Numbered from the stretch's first letter, positions 12,001-24,902 are shown. The stretch is 64,000 nucleotides of DNA from Liolophura sinensis (GCF_032854445.1 NC_088295.1:87937836-88001835); one strand, 5' to 3'. The notes: generated from the sequence alone by a model not told the origin. Numbers and translations are program-made.

Positions 12001-14059
12001 AAATAGAGAGTTGAATCAATTTAAGGGTAAAATAGAGGTTTTCTCTTTTGTTAAACTAGAGAATACACCGCGCCACAGTGCAACTTTTGCAAACAACAGA
12101 GAGAGGGTTAAACATGAGTGTGCCTTTCATTTTTCACTAACTTTTTGCTCATCTGCTCATCCTCTACTAAGCTAGAAAAAATAAAGCGGCAAAATTTCTG
12201 CTAATGAAACATATGAGTTTGAGTTCGAAGCCAAACCGTTATATACTGTGCATATAACGGATGCCTCTCGGTTTGGAAGATCAGCTCCGTTTTAAGGCAA
12301 ATTTAACGTAAACGCGACTAAAGCCGGACGTCAATGACATGACGTAGATGGCATTGAGTGAAGCTGAGAAACAGCCTCCACCATCGTGATACTTAGTAAT
12401 TGCCAGCACACCAGGGGTGCTCGGTGCTGTCCTTCAGCTTGACATTTTCACGTGTGCCACGGTTTTGTACTAAGTGTTGGCGAGCGCTGGTGGAAAGCCG
12501 CCTTCCTGGAGAATGGTTATCGACAAAACGCTTCACGCCATTTTACTTCAGATTAAAATCTAATGAACACTCAATACACCCAGCTGATGTTAACAACAGA
12601 GAAACAGGCGAAATAAACAAAAAAAACCAACTTTCAGAGAAAACATGGCCTGTCGGAACTCGAAGGCAAACAAGAATAAACATTTAATCTAGCTCAGGTC
12701 ACAAAACTGTGTTACACCAAATAGCGGTTTTCTATAACCTCAAAAGCGGATTGGCATTTTGCTGTTTGTTAAACACTAAACATTATGTAGGGAAGTAGAC
12801 AGTGTTTGGATAGAAATACCGACTGTTACCCGGAAATAGAGATACGTAATCTGCGTGATAATAAACCTCTTATCAGGAATATAAGGAGGAGAGCAATAAT
12901 GACAGCAATTCATTACATCACTTGGACATGCTAATTAAATATTTTTTTCTTTCGTAGGTCGTTATATTGCTTGCCAATTCATGTCAGGAATTCTAAAGCT
13001 GTAGGTCGTTTGTTGACGTCCAAGTGTATAATGATTTGGAAAAGCGGAGTTTCCGTTAAAGTATATTCTCGAAAACCGCTGCTACCCCAGACAGCTGCTA
13101 ACTTCAATCCTTATGATAACCGGGCAGGTACAATTGATAATCTCAGGGGTTCTGCTCCAGACTAGACATACTGCGAGCATTTATCCAAGGGGGGCGGCCG
13201 AGCTTGTGCCGTCAACGATAACCCTCGTACTCATCTGTCACACTCAACGCCCACACTGCTACACAGTGACCATAGTAATAGCATTATGGTTAAAGCAACG
13301 GGGGACGATTTAACATTTACAATTGGTCAATTACTAATAGCATCAATTTGTGTATAAACATCAATTCTAGTTTTCCGGTAAGCCATCAAAATGTTTCGTC
13401 TACTTTATGGTCTTCGGAAAATTTTCTTACCCGAAATTACTCACCTGGGTGCCGTATTCTCAAGGTATTTGTTTGCACAAGAGCCAAAAGATGTGTAAGC
13501 GTATGAATCAATAGGAAAACTAAAAAGGTCAACTCCTCGCTCGATCATAATGTTGCATTCCCTGAACGTGTAACAGATAGAGAAAGTTATACCAAATTCG
13601 TGGTTGGGGTGTCTTACACACACTCCATAGTACTATGACTACCAATAATACAGGTGGACAAAGGCTTTTGAAAGACGTACTCATTCGAAGTATATAAGTA
13701 CCGGACATATGTTAAGATAACTTCGGACCATCTAAGAATATCGTATTCCGGTGTCTAGATCCATGTACTCTTTAAACCCAAGAGCATCTAAAGATGTGTG
13801 GAAGACAGCAGCCAAAATACAGTTGCTGCTGACAATCAACTTCTCCTCTTCTTTCTACATAAACTTTATGATATCGTTATAAAGCGCTCGCCTGTGCGCG
13901 TTAAGCAGGCTTCCAGTGAGAAACATCAAACTATGTAACATATCTTTGCGGAGCATCACTTTTTACTGACTTCAGCTTACACGAACATGTATCTGTGTAC
14001 ATCTAAGACTTGTCTACACTGACTATATCGTTCTACTACTTTTCTTTCCTAAAAATTAC
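9031..14059. other. long stretch without a recognisable gene
   Basis: Open frames (for example 9374-9652, 12400-12687 and 12971-13165) are short, have no known motif and lack a consistent exon chain. The region could hold UTRs, introns or distant regulatory DNA of genes outside the window. Confidence 0.45.
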
Positions 14060-14079
14060 CTGCCTGCTGTGAAGACTAC

Positions 14080-14700
14080 TTGTCTACTCTCCAGACTACA
14101 TTTTTTTCTCTGAAGACTACCTGTCTCATATGTACTCGATATGTTACCTACTGTATATTTTCTCTCTTTGCCACTCGGTTACTTTGAAGACTACATGTCT
14201 ACTCTCTAGACTCCTTATTTACATTGAAAACTACCTGTCTAATATATAGACTACTTGTACTACTACTGTACATTACCTATTCTCTCGGCTACTTTTCTTC
14301 TCTGAAGACCACCTGTCGACTCTCTTCTCTTCTTTTCTACTCTGAAGACTACATGTCTACTATCTCCAGTAGGCCACCTGTCCACTCATGATTCTCCACT
14401 CTGAAGACTACATGTCTACTATCTCCAGTAGGCCACCTGTCCACTCATGATTCTCCACTCTGAAGACCACATATCTACTATCTCCAGTAGGCCACCTTTC
14501 TACTCTGAAGACTACATGTCTACTATCTCCAGTAGGCCACCTGTCCACTCATGATTCTCCACTCTGGACACTACATGTCTACTATCTCCAGTAGGCTACC
14601 TGTCCACTCATGTTTTTCCACTCTGAAGACTACATGTCTACTATCTCCAGTAGGATACCTGTCCACTCATAATGCTGTTTCTCCACTCTGGCGACAACTT
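14080..14700. repeat. 60-bp minisatellite with degenerate left flank
   Basis: From about 14340 the unit containing gaagactacatgtctactat and gtaggccacctgtccactca repeats every 60 bases or slightly less, in about six clear copies. To the left, looser versions of gaagactacctgtct extend to about 14080. Confidence 0.85.
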
Positions 14701-15164
14701 CTCTTCGCTTCTAGGCCATTTGTTTGTAAGGAGTATATCTTTAAACTGGCTGAAAATGTTGGAAGATCACCCTTTGATGCCTATTATTATACGTTTTACG
14801 TGCACACTTGCCATTATGTGTTTGTCCTAATTAGGCGTTGTCGTTTTTTTTTCTTCTCCTTTTTTCTCTCTCTACAGTCCAATGAACAATGAATCTGACA
14901 AGGGACACCTTCCATGAGAATATTGTTTCTAAATTTAAGCGTTAAATCGTTTTGCCAAACAGACTCCTGCACGATTAGCACTGTCAACTCTAATACACGC
15001 TTTAATTCTACAGTCTAGAAATCATAGGTACCACATGCATCTAGGCACGATGCCCATGTACATTGTCACACTTCGTTATATGTTTGATGAAAAGACTCCC
15101 ACCTGCGACGGCCTAGTGGTCAGTTTCAATAAAAATAGACAACTCACGCGCAGCTGATAAAATA

Positions 15165-15368
15165 GACAGCGGCCAGCATTATTGGTAGGGGGAGGAAACG
15201 GGGTAGAGCTTAAGGGAAACCCACGACCATCGGTGGGTTGCTGGTGACCCCTCCGATGTACGGGCGGAGAGGAAGCCAGTATGAGTTGGCCTTGAACTCA
15301 CAGCCACCGATTTGGTAAGAGACACTTAGGCTATTGTGCCGTGTTGACACGCTAACCACGTCGGAGAT
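15165..15368 (-). mobile_element. old copy of the tRNA-derived SINE
   Basis: Shows the SINE body in reverse orientation (ggccagcattat, ggaggaaac, cccacgaccat, gaggaagccag, then the reverse of the tRNA-like head ending gctaacca). Diverged, and lacking the A-rich tail. Confidence 0.75.
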
Positions 15369-15559
15369 TTAGGCGATGTAAAGTTAAATAGTAAAAAATG
15401 GATGGGATGGTTAAATAAAAGTCATTATGACTGAGTAAAACCTTGCCCCCTGGGTTTTCCTTACATAAGAATTGACCGCTTATGGCCCCGCCTTGTTTGG
15501 AGTATGCTAATAGGTACAACGGTGAAAACTGTGTGGAAAGGAGTTTTCCCGTTTTCATC

Positions 15560-16680
15560 AGGTACAGTTATCAGGTATGTCATCAGGTACAGGTATCAGG
15601 TATGACATCAGGTACAGGTATCAGGTATGGCATCAGGTACGCGTATCAGGTATGACATCAGGTATTTCATCAGGTACATGTATCAGTTATGTCATCAGGT
15701 AGAGGTATCAGGTATGTAATCAGGTACACGTATTAGTTATGTCATCAGGTACACGTATTAATTATGTCATCAGGTACAGGTATCAGGTATGACATCAGGT
15801 ACAGGTATCACGTATGACATCAGGTACGCGTATCAGGTATGACATCAGGTACGGGTATCAGGTATTTCATCAGGTAAATGTATCAGGTATGTCATCAAGT
15901 ACAGGTATCAGGTATGTCATCAGGTACACGTATTAGTTATGTCATCAGGTACACGTATTTGTTATGTCATCAGGTACAGGTATCAGGTATGACATCAGGT
16001 AAAGGTATCAGGTATGATATCAGGTACATGTATCAGTTATGTCATCAGGTAAAGGTATCAGGTATGTTATCAGGAACAGGTACCGGGTATGACATCAGGT
16101 ATAGGTATCAGGTATGTCACCAGGTACAGGTATCAGATATGTCACAAGGCACAGGTATCAGGTATGTCATCAGGTACACGTATTAGTTATGTCATCAGGT
16201 ACAGGTATGAAGTATGACATCAGGTACAGGTACGAGGTACGACAACAGGTACAGGTATCAGGTATGACATCTGGTACAGGTATCAAATATGACATCAGGT
16301 ACAGTTATCAGGTATGACATCAGGTACAGGTATCAGGTATGTCATTAGTTACAGGTATGACATCAGGCATACGTATCAGGTATGACATCGGTTACAGGTA
16401 TGAAAGCAGGTACAGGTATGAGGTATGTCATCAGCTACATGTACCAGGTATGTCATTAGGTACAGGTATCAGTTAAGTCATCAAGTATAGGTATCAAGTA
16501 CGACATCAGGTATCAGATATTACATCAGATACAGGTATTAGGTATGACATAGGTACAGGTAGCAAATATGACATCAGGTGTTAGGAATGATATGAGGTAT
16601 AATCTATGACATAAGACACCAATTATGACATCGGGTACTTGTGCCAGGTATCAGGTATGGCATGAAGTATCAGGGATATT
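15560..16680. repeat. 25-bp minisatellite, about 1.1 kb
   Basis: The unit catcaggtacaggtatcagg plus tatga/tatgt repeats with many substitutions over the whole interval, roughly 40 copies. Open frames inside it are a by-product of the repeat. Confidence 0.92.
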
Positions 16681-16689
16681 TATCAGGAA

Positions 16690-17941
16690 TGAGATACAAC
16701 AGTTACCTGGCAAGGTTCTGTGGTTTCCTCAAGGATCCGTCCGGTTTCATTGCCAAGTAATACACCCTGCCCGTATAGATGCCAAGTGATTCTGCTTTCA
16801 GTTAGACTTGCCTTGCTTTTCCTTGTTACATTTAAATGTCGCTTATTTATCACCAAATTATCACTAAATGAAAACAAATTTTTCTCGAATTTTTCTTACA
16901 GGCCAGCTCATGGATTGATGTTGACATGTTCATGTACCTCTGTTTTCGCCTTTGATGACATTATATACATGATTTTAATTATAATATTTAATATCAGCAG
17001 AGGAATGTCTACATGGAAGATCATAACGGTCATGCATACTTTCTTCCTTTCTACTGGTTATTTAGACAATTAAGAAAACGCGAAATGACGAAAGAATGAA
17101 AGGGACAGTGCATGTTCAAGGCAAAATTCGGCAGAAGACTGAAACAAACGTACGAAGGTGTGTGACGATAATACGAAAGTATGAAGCAAAGGAATAACTG
17201 TTTGTCGCCTCGTCCTTTCGTGCTTTCGCCTTAACCTTTCGTACTTCTTTTTCGTTCTCTCGTTCACTCGACCTTCCCGTCAGAAACCACGACTTTTGCC
17301 TTTCCCTTTTGACTCTGAGTGAGAAAGATAAACACAAAGGCACAAGGTTGATAGGGGAGATTCCACCGCATCTTACCCTTTGGTACCTCGCGTTTTCATA
17401 CTTTTGCCTTCCACTCCCGGTGTACAAGGCGAACGGGAAGTCGAAAGGTAAAAAAATGCTGCATTCTGTCAAACCCCGCATCTTTGTATTTTTGCTTTAA
17501 TTCGCACTGCGAGGTTTGGTAAAATTTAGCGAAAACAGAAATACACAAGAGCGAGACGAAGGTACGAAAAGGTGAGGAGAAAAAACCTCGCTCGTTTACT
17601 TTGTACATTCACCTCGCCCTGCCTTTTCTTGCCTAAACAATCGGTAAAAAAGACAAATGCGCATGTGGCCGCGACCGGTTTCCGTAACAATGGATTTGTT
17701 CATTTTCTTTTTTAAAAATTTTCGTTTAATTTGTTATTTAATACTTTTCCGTACATTAAATATGGGTTTAATTAACCATTAATATAAATTATAAAAAAAA
17801 ACCGTAAAATACTTTACATTTATATACGTCGAAATAAGCATTCATTCAGCAATGCGCAACAATAACTACCCATTTCCAAACCAATGTTAATCGCAAATTA
17901 GCCAAGAATTATGGGACCATATACAAAGTACGATGAACCAA
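16690..17941. other. no gene recognised; acgaaag-rich stretch
   Basis: Between 17080 and 17630, short motifs of the type tacgaaag and ctttcgt recur on both strands, giving overlapping open frames on both strands. It looks like a decayed fold-back or low-complexity element. I could not define its ends. Confidence 0.3.
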
Positions 17942-18030
17942 AATTTATTTATTTATTTGACTGGAGTGTTACACCAAACAAAAGGTTATTTCACTTATAC
18001 GACGGCAGCCGGCATTATGGTGGGAATGGT
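17942..18030 (-). mobile_element. SINE 3'-tail fragment just past the kinin gene
   Basis: Reading on the minus strand, the end of the SINE body (ataatgccggctgccgtcgt, then ataagtgaaat) runs into an AAATAAATAAATAAAT tail. It has the same orientation as the kinin gene and starts about 38 bases after its stop codon. Confidence 0.75.
17943..17957 (-). promoter_or_regulatory. possible polyadenylation signals in the SINE tail
   Basis: The minus strand has overlapping AATAAA hexamers about 110-125 bases after the kinin stop codon. They lie in the SINE tail and are the nearest consensus signals downstream of the gene. Use is inferred from position only. Confidence 0.45.
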
Positions 18031-18067
18031 GAACACATACATACCATGTAGAAGTTGTTAAATACGT

Positions 18068-18583
18068 CTACTTCCCGCCCCAAGGTTGGAAGCGTCTCCT
18101 TGCCAAGGTATGCAAATCCTTGATGATCCCTTCGTTAGGTGATAGAAGTTTTGATGCTCTTTTTTGAGAAAGTAGATAGGATTTCAATTGTGGTAAATCC
18201 AACAAATCTGGGGATGGTCTAGTTTGCACGTCGCCCCATGCATTGAACATTCGTTTACTTTTTAGTTGTGGTTCCTCGACCGGACTTAAGTAACTGTCCA
18301 GAACGTTTGTTTCACCTAAAACATCAGATCGCTTGCCACCCCAAGCATGGAACTTTCTCTTATCGAGAAATTCATCATCAGCAAAGTATTTGTGATGGTT
18401 ACTTTGAAAATTATCCCAAAGTTTGTTGTATATGTCACTTTGTATATCTGATCGTTTGCCTCCCCAGGCATGGAAACGCTGGGCTTTTTTTTCTGTCCTT
18501 AAAGCGTGCTCGCCAGCTGGGATGAGATCGGCCACACACTTGACGGATGCGACCATCACGAGTAATACACACAGGCGCTTCAT
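18068..18583 (-). CDS. LK: leucokinin-type neuropeptide precursor
   Basis: A 171-residue secreted prohormone in one uninterrupted exon. Residues 1-18 form a signal peptide (MKRLCVLLVMVASVKCVA). Kinin cores of the FxxWG type followed by an amidation glycine and a processing site occur at residues 37-44 (FHAWGGKR), 78-85 (FHAWGGKR) and 165-171 (FQPWGGK, ending at the stop). A fourth, FNAWGD at 113-118, has Asp in place of the amidation Gly. Dibasic sites at 32-33, 43-44, 75-76, 84-85, 110-111, 141-142 and 162-164 separate the copies from acidic spacers. FxxWG-amide is the defining C-terminus of insect and molluscan kinins, which act on a G-protein-coupled receptor to control fluid secretion and muscle. 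The ATG is the first in frame and opens the signal peptide. Identification is strong; mature peptides are inferred. Confidence 0.92.
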   Translation of the reverse strand: MKRLCVLLVMVASVKCVADLIPAGEHALRTEKKAQRFHAWGGKRSDIQSDIYNKLWDNFQSNHHKYFADDEFLDKRKFHAWGGKRSDVLGETNVLDSYLSPVEEPQLKSKRMFNAWGDVQTRPSPDLLDLPQLKSYLLSQKRASKLLSPNEGIIKDLHTLARRRFQPWGGK

Positions 18584-18701
18584 GACGACCGGTTCTCTGC
18601 TTTCTGTTACTGCACAAGTTTACTCGGCTCGATACGCAACAGTCGTACAGCTAGGAGAGGTCCCTGCGTCTCCGGCAAAAAATTGGAGGAGAAAGTTGTA
18701 T

Positions 18702-18707
18702 CTTATA
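18702..18707 (-). promoter_or_regulatory. candidate TATA box of the kinin gene
   Basis: The minus strand reads ctcTATAAGa about 120 bases upstream of the kinin ATG, which would give a 5' UTR near 90 bases. Position and consensus only; no initiator was verified. Confidence 0.4.
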
Positions 18708-18759
18708 GAGACTGTAGCGACGGCACTGAGTGTTTACTGGCGAAGTTGAGTCGGCCTAT

Positions 18760-19796
18760 GACAGCCATCGATCTTGACACCATCCACAATTTGATAAATC
18801 TATTTGGTTTGTCCAATCGAATTGCCATTGCCCACGCGTGGTTCTGTGAGGGTATTCAATAACAATTGTTTGCCTCCTACTCTGTGAACAGAACACCCTT
18901 TCCATCATCTCTCTTTTCCATGTCGTCCCCGTATAACTGGGAACAAGAAGGAATAAAGTGAAACGACATTTTCTTCAAATAGAGTGAAGGCTTTAAGGAA
19001 TAGGCTTGAGCCATTTTCAGTGACTAGGTCCGTTTCCCATATCTCACGTCCCTATACCAGCGATATTAGTGCGGAAATATCCACCACAGACCTGCATGGG
19101 CGTCCAATCCGATCACCATTTAATATGTTGACGGAAAGTTAAAGCATTAGATGTGACCCTCTTGTAAGACGATCGTCAGATGCCACATATAAGGTCTGGC
19201 ACTTGTATAACATTGGAATAACCTGAACAGTACTGAACCTTAGCGAATGTTTCGGGCGAGGACACCTTTATGTCAGCATTCACTAGCTGTTAACGCAGAT
19301 TGAAACGAGAAACACTCACAATGGTAGGTGGCACAGTAAAATGAAGAGACCACAGATTATTGATAGCTTGCCATTGTTGTGTTAGGCGGTGATTGAAAAT
19401 CAAAGCCTTGTTTCTCACACAGAATTCCACTGAAACGATAACCCATTTCTTTAAGAAGCTTACCATCACCAGCATAATAATCAGCTTTTTGTCGTCAAAA
19501 AAAAAATAAATCACTAATGTCTCCCAAAAATTTGAGCTTTGCTTAATTTTACTTTCTAGATCCGTGTGCCTCATGTTTCCAGGGAAGATCCACTAAAGGT
19601 ATGCGGGTAGCTACTTGTACATATTGAGATTGGCACAACACGAAGTACGTGCCAACGCACTCAGTATTGTTGGAATGGCAAAGTGAGTTTTCTAGGCATA
19701 TAATCTATATTCAATCTATATTTTAGGCCATGGCACAAACTGACATTTTAAGAAAAAAACGAATCGGCAAATAAAATGTCCTCAGTTAATTTCATA
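18760..19796. other. no gene recognised upstream of the kinin gene
   Basis: No recognisable exon, repeat or RNA gene. Likely upstream regulatory or intergenic DNA of the kinin gene. Confidence 0.4.
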
Positions 19797-19935
19797 TTTA
19801 TTTATTTATTTATTTATTTGATTGATTGATGTTTTAAGCCGTGCTCTAGAATATTTCACTTATACGACGGCGCCCAGCATTATGGTTGGTGGAAACCGGG
19901 CACAGCCCGGGGGGAAAACCACGACCGTGAGTCCG
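19797..19935 (-). mobile_element. truncated SINE copy
   Basis: A (TTTA)n tail followed in reverse by the SINE 3' body (attgatgttttaagccgtgct, cacttatacgacggcg, cagcattatgg, cacgaccgt). The tRNA-like head is missing. Confidence 0.8.
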
Positions 19936-20125
19936 AATGTACCTGACGTATGTCCGAAATTCCCAAAAAGTGATAGCCTTGATAATTCTCAGCCAATAAA
20001 TGACGCGTAAGGGGAAGTTGCCTGTTGCACTTACTTGAGCCTGTGTTATTCACCATTTGGCAAATTACAGCTAACAACTGTGGAGGGAATGTTTAGAATT
20101 ATCGGCCTAAAACAAAAATTATCGT

Positions 20126-20265
20126 ATTTATTTCATTGGTGTTTTACGCCATACTCAAGACTATTTTACTTATAATCGATAGTGGTCAGCATTACGTTGG
20201 CAAAAGACCAGGCAGAGCCCGGGGGCAAATTACGACCATGCGCGGTGTGCGGCAAGACCTTTGGA
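20126..20265 (-). mobile_element. truncated SINE copy
   Basis: The same family as the preceding copy, in the same orientation (tttcattggtgttttacgcc, actcaagactattttactta, ggcagagcccgggggcaaat). The head is missing and the sequence is diverged. Confidence 0.78.
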
Positions 20266-20512
20266 CGTAAGGCTGGAGAAAAAGACAGCATAAAACGCCG
20301 GGTTATACAAACTGAACGCTTAAAGCTGACAACTCTTGACATTTCTCAGAATTCTCAAGAGAAACACTCAGCAGCATAATTTTGAATCATCACGAGCGCT
20401 TAAAATTATCACACTGTCTGAGACAAAATATCAGTGGTCATTCCTCATTTGCCACGTGTGAAAGGAATAATAGCTGGCTATTTGTTTTGGAGTTTTGTAC
20501 GTACGTGCGTAC

Positions 20513-20514
20513 GT

Positions 20515-20603
<89 letters not shown>

Positions 20604-20620
20604 TGTGTGTGTGTGTCTGG
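20513..20620. repeat. (GT)n microsatellite, about 50 dinucleotides
   Basis: A pure GT run from about 20517, with two gtct interruptions near the right end, preceded by tacgtgcgtacgtacg. The region 20621-21069 to its right has no recognisable gene. Confidence 0.97.
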
Positions 20621-21069
20621 CTTTCTTTTCTGCAATTTCATTCATCTTCAGTGTAAAATGTGCATCAGGTCAGCTCAAACAATACCCGAATAATACTCTA
20701 AAAAAGTTTAGAGTATCTTGTGAAGAAAATGAATTGATAGTGCGTCAATCATATTATGTGATTAGCAATTTTCCTCAAAAAAGGTGGGTTCTTTTTATCT
20801 TACATTGTTCTTCTGTGGTCCATAAGTCGTAAGAATCAAGTGCAGATGGTGTTTAACTCCAGAAGATCTAAAGATGATCTATCTCTCGAATAACTACATG
20901 TATAAATAAGTAACCTGTAACAAAAACAAAGTCTGGAGGGGTGACCTCGGTGAAGGATTCTTGAGTACGGCGTAAATCAGTAATCAACTAAATCAATCAA
21001 AAGAAACCGTAAGCAGTGACAGAAAACACCTACATGACTCATACCGAGAGCAACAGATGATCTAACACA

Positions 21070-21745
21070 AGGATAACATATATCGTGTAACTCAAAGGAC
21101 GGATAACCTGTAACCCAAGGAATCATGAACAGATTATTTATAACCCGGGGTGCCCAGAACAGATGACCTGTAGACAGGGTAACAGAGAACAACTGAACCC
21201 CTGGGTGTCGAGAACGGATGACCTGTAAGTGTAACAGCGAACAACTGACCTCCTGGGTACCCAGAACAGACGACCTGTAGACTGGGTAGCAGTGAACAAC
21301 TGGACCCCTGGATGCCGAGAACGGATGACGTGTAGACAGGGTAACAGCCAACAAGTGACCTTCTGGGTACCAAGAACAGATGACCTGTAGACCGAGTAAC
21401 AGCGATCTAGTGGCCTGTAACCCGGGAAATAGATCATATCTAAATCAGTAGCCTCGAGCAGATGAAGTGACCAATAACCTGGGGAACCGAGAACGGATGC
21501 CCTGTAGCCCTTGGTATCGAGAACAAATGATCTGTTACCTGGATTGCCGAGAATGGATGACCCGTGACCCTGGGAACTAATATCAGATGGCCTGTAACCC
21601 TGGGAACTCAAAACAGATAGCATGTAACCAGGGGAACTCAGAACAGATGACATGTAACCAGGGGAACTCAGAGCAAATGACATGTAACCAGGGGAACTCA
21701 GAACAAGTGACATGTAACCAGGGGAACTCAGAACAGATGACTCGG
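21070..21745. repeat. 30-bp minisatellite with longer-period left half
   Basis: On the right (about 21570-21745) the unit aaccaggggaactcagaaca plus gatgacatgt repeats every 30 bases. On the left, diverged units of about 60 bases share agaacagatgacctgtaa. The open frames here are repeat artefacts. Confidence 0.88.
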
Positions 21746-24200
21746 GAATTCATTTATGGTGTAAGAACAGAAGAAAACCCTGGCAGGCCTCCAGGAACAT
21801 AAAATACCTAACTTGTCAATGCGGCTAATATAGTCAGAATATAATGTATCCCTTTTGAAAGCTTTTATATAAGTATTCAAAAACATTACTCTTAAAAGAA
21901 ATGGCAACAAAAATGTAATCAAAGTGATTTCAGAAGAGGGGTCCATGCAGGCATAAGGGGCCATAGGTAATTTTTATTACGTCCTTTGTAACTCTATAGA
22001 TCACCTTTTAAGGGATACAGCATTTTAGAGAAACCGGAAACACAAGATTCAGAATCAGACGCGAGACACTCCTTTTTCCTGCAAAGCACCGCCTCCCCTT
22101 ATTATTACAACCTTGATAATAACTTGAGATAACTCCAGACGTATTCCACTACCACTTTCTCGTTGAAAATGGCTTTAAAGTATATAAGAGTTGTCTCTTA
22201 ATCGAAAGGTAACAACTGATTCAACACCACTTCCACATGGCAAAATGTTGATGGGTGACGTCACAGCGGAACAGAGGCCTACTCGGGTTGAAGAAATATC
22301 TTGCCCTTAATTGGTTAAAACTGAGAGCATGGTGGCTTGTTCGATTTTCACAACGTGGACGCCTTTGCTCACTTTGAACTCCGATATAATTATCCTACAT
22401 CACAAAAATAAAGAAGTGACGTATATTTAAACTTCATCCGTGACTCTTTTCTCGATACATAGGCCTACATGTATATAAATTTGGTCTAGTGTTGTTTTCC
22501 TTGTAATCTGACATCAGAATGCCTCTCCTGCTGTGTACAGAAGGCGCGTGTACCATTGACATTCGATATATATACTTCTGAATATAAATTAACAAAGAAA
22601 CAGCACTGTCTTCAAGTTTTATTATGTATACATCTTTTCATCTTTTTGGTAAATAGCACCAAAGTAAATATTAAATACAAGCTTGCACATTTGATACATT
22701 ATTTCCATGAGAGAGGACAATGAACAATGTTAATTTAAAAAGTTTTTCTAAAATTTGCTATGGAGATGGTAAAGAAGACAAAACTTCATCACTGAACAAT
22801 TTCAGCTCCAATTTGCTTTGGTGGAGACAGTTCTATATCATGACACAAACAACTATAATCACACATAATTTAAATGCCTTAACATATTCTTTGGTGTGAA
22901 AGATTCAAATTCTTTATGATATCCACATGAATTCCATTTCACCGAAATGCTTATTTTAATAAATCGTGTGTATTATGGGCGTCCTTCAGGTTAACATGAT
23001 TGACGTCCACCAAATGGCTGATTTGCAATTTACCAAATGCGCAGTACAAATACCTCTATATCAGGCAATTGTTTGTGTACCTTTCTTTTCAACCGATTAT
23101 GAGGAATTTAAACATTAAGGTTACAATATTTATAAATGCTGCTTTATGACCATTATCAGTCAAAAAAGGCATAAAACAGAACTGCACAGGATACAAAATG
23201 CTGGAAATAAGTTCGTGGGTTTACAATGTATAAGCAGATTCCATTGACCAATCTTACACGCGTCACACCCGATTAATGATGCAATGTTCGACAATAAAGA
23301 GTGAATACAATGTAATACAATGTGTAATATTTATAACAGACACTCTTGTTCTTAAAATAACTCATGTAATGAAACATATATTTGGGTAAAGTCCAATGCA
23401 TTAATAAGCAAATTAAGCGTACGGAGAGCTGTGTAATTACATGGACAATGTAATCCTAAAAAGTTTTCCAAGTGAGGGGGAATAACTCTAGTGTTCAGTA
23501 ATGGTCTGTATGTAACATTACTCAGCAGCGAGTAGTACACCTACAGCGTATATATGTCCAACACTGGAGGACGGGAAATAACTATTGTTCATATTTGTAT
23601 CGCTATTTCAGTCTTATATGTGTAAGATCACTATCACCAATAAGCGGTTACTTGAGGATAGCCGGATTACAACCATTTCCAAACCATAAATTTACAGTTT
23701 GTCTGCCGTTAGCGTATGGTGTGAGAAATTTTTATCTACATCAGTTTTAAGTACTAAAATGCGAATGGGGGGTTTAGAACTGTAGATTTGCTAGTATGAA
23801 CATTAGTTAGTTAAATGGATTACTGGCACCATATATTTGCGTATCTTATCACTAAGTCACCATGTAAAGAATTTATCCCGCAAAGACCTATCAATTCAGT
23901 GCAGAAGACTGATATATAGGTGAATCGTTACATCGCTGGACGTCATCAAAGGGGGATAACCTACTCAGCAGACACTCTTGACGTCGTTTTCTGGATTCTA
24001 CGACGTATCTGTACGCAACAAAAAAGCGGAGTATTTGGTTTGATAGGGAATAATGCGTCTTGTTGTGGCAGGAGAGTGCATCCCGCCAAAGTGTTACCGA
24101 CACTGAATTATCACGCAAAATACAGCAGACATGACACCACACCCAGTCACCGGGGCCACCAGTCATGTTTTCCTGCTTTAACCTCTCAGTGAGGGCCAAG
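21746..24200. other. no gene recognised
   Basis: AT-rich, with a TATA-like tatataag at about 22183 and a tgacgtca palindrome near 22256, but no supported reading frame follows. May include 3' flank of the receptor gene at 24903. Confidence 0.4.
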
Positions 24201-24450
24201 TGATTTGATTGGTGTTTTACACCGTACTCAAGAATATTTCACTTATATGACGGCGGCCAGCATTATGGTGGATGGAAAGCGGGCACAGCCCGGGGGAAAC
24301 CCACGACCATCCGCAGGTTGCTGACAGACCTTCCCACATACCGCCGGAGAGGAAGCCAGCATGAGCTGGACTTGAACTCACAGCGACCGCATTGGTGAGA
24401 GACTCCTGGGCCATTACGCTGCGCTAGCACGCTAACCAACTGAGAGCGCC
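24201..24450 (-). mobile_element. near-complete SINE copy
   Basis: From the reversed 3' end (gattggtgttttacaccgta) through the body (gcccgggggaaacccacgac) to the reversed tRNA-like head (cgctaaccaactgag). It lies about 450 bases beyond the stop of the receptor gene, in the same orientation. Confidence 0.88.
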
Positions 24451-24902
24451 AAGTGAGGCAGCACCTAGTACCATTTTTAAAGGCTTTGGTATGACCTCAC
24501 CCGGGTTTGATTTCTGAGACTTGCCGGAAGTTAAGAATGCGCATAGTGTGTTAATGGTTACATGTAGCTATCGGGTGTAACAAGGAAATTATCCGGTAAA
24601 AAGAGGTTAATGGCGACTATAAGGAGGCATAGTATATAGTTACCTGATATAAAGAGGTAAATGTCGACTGTAACTACAGAGGTAACTACGGGGTGTAAAT
24701 GCTCACTAAGGGTTGCAAAATACGAGATAAAAAATGGTAGAGACATACATAAATATACACAAAACTGTCAGTCACAAATGTTCAGTGATTGAACAAGCTG
24801 TTCAGATAAACTGTGCAAGTGTTGAAATTAGACATGTACCGCATACGTAGGCAGAGTTGTTCTTTAACCTCCGGTTGTTAGGATGACAAAACTGCGATCA
24901 AC

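Noticed and set aside
15878..16317. Repeat frames in the catcaggtac array as a possible protein
   Set aside because: 25-base unit, so the frame cycles; no start context or splice signals; pure minisatellite behaviour.
22183..22260. TATA-like tatataag with nearby tgacgtca as a promoter
   Set aside because: No supported exon or frame follows on either strand, so there is nothing it can be shown to drive.
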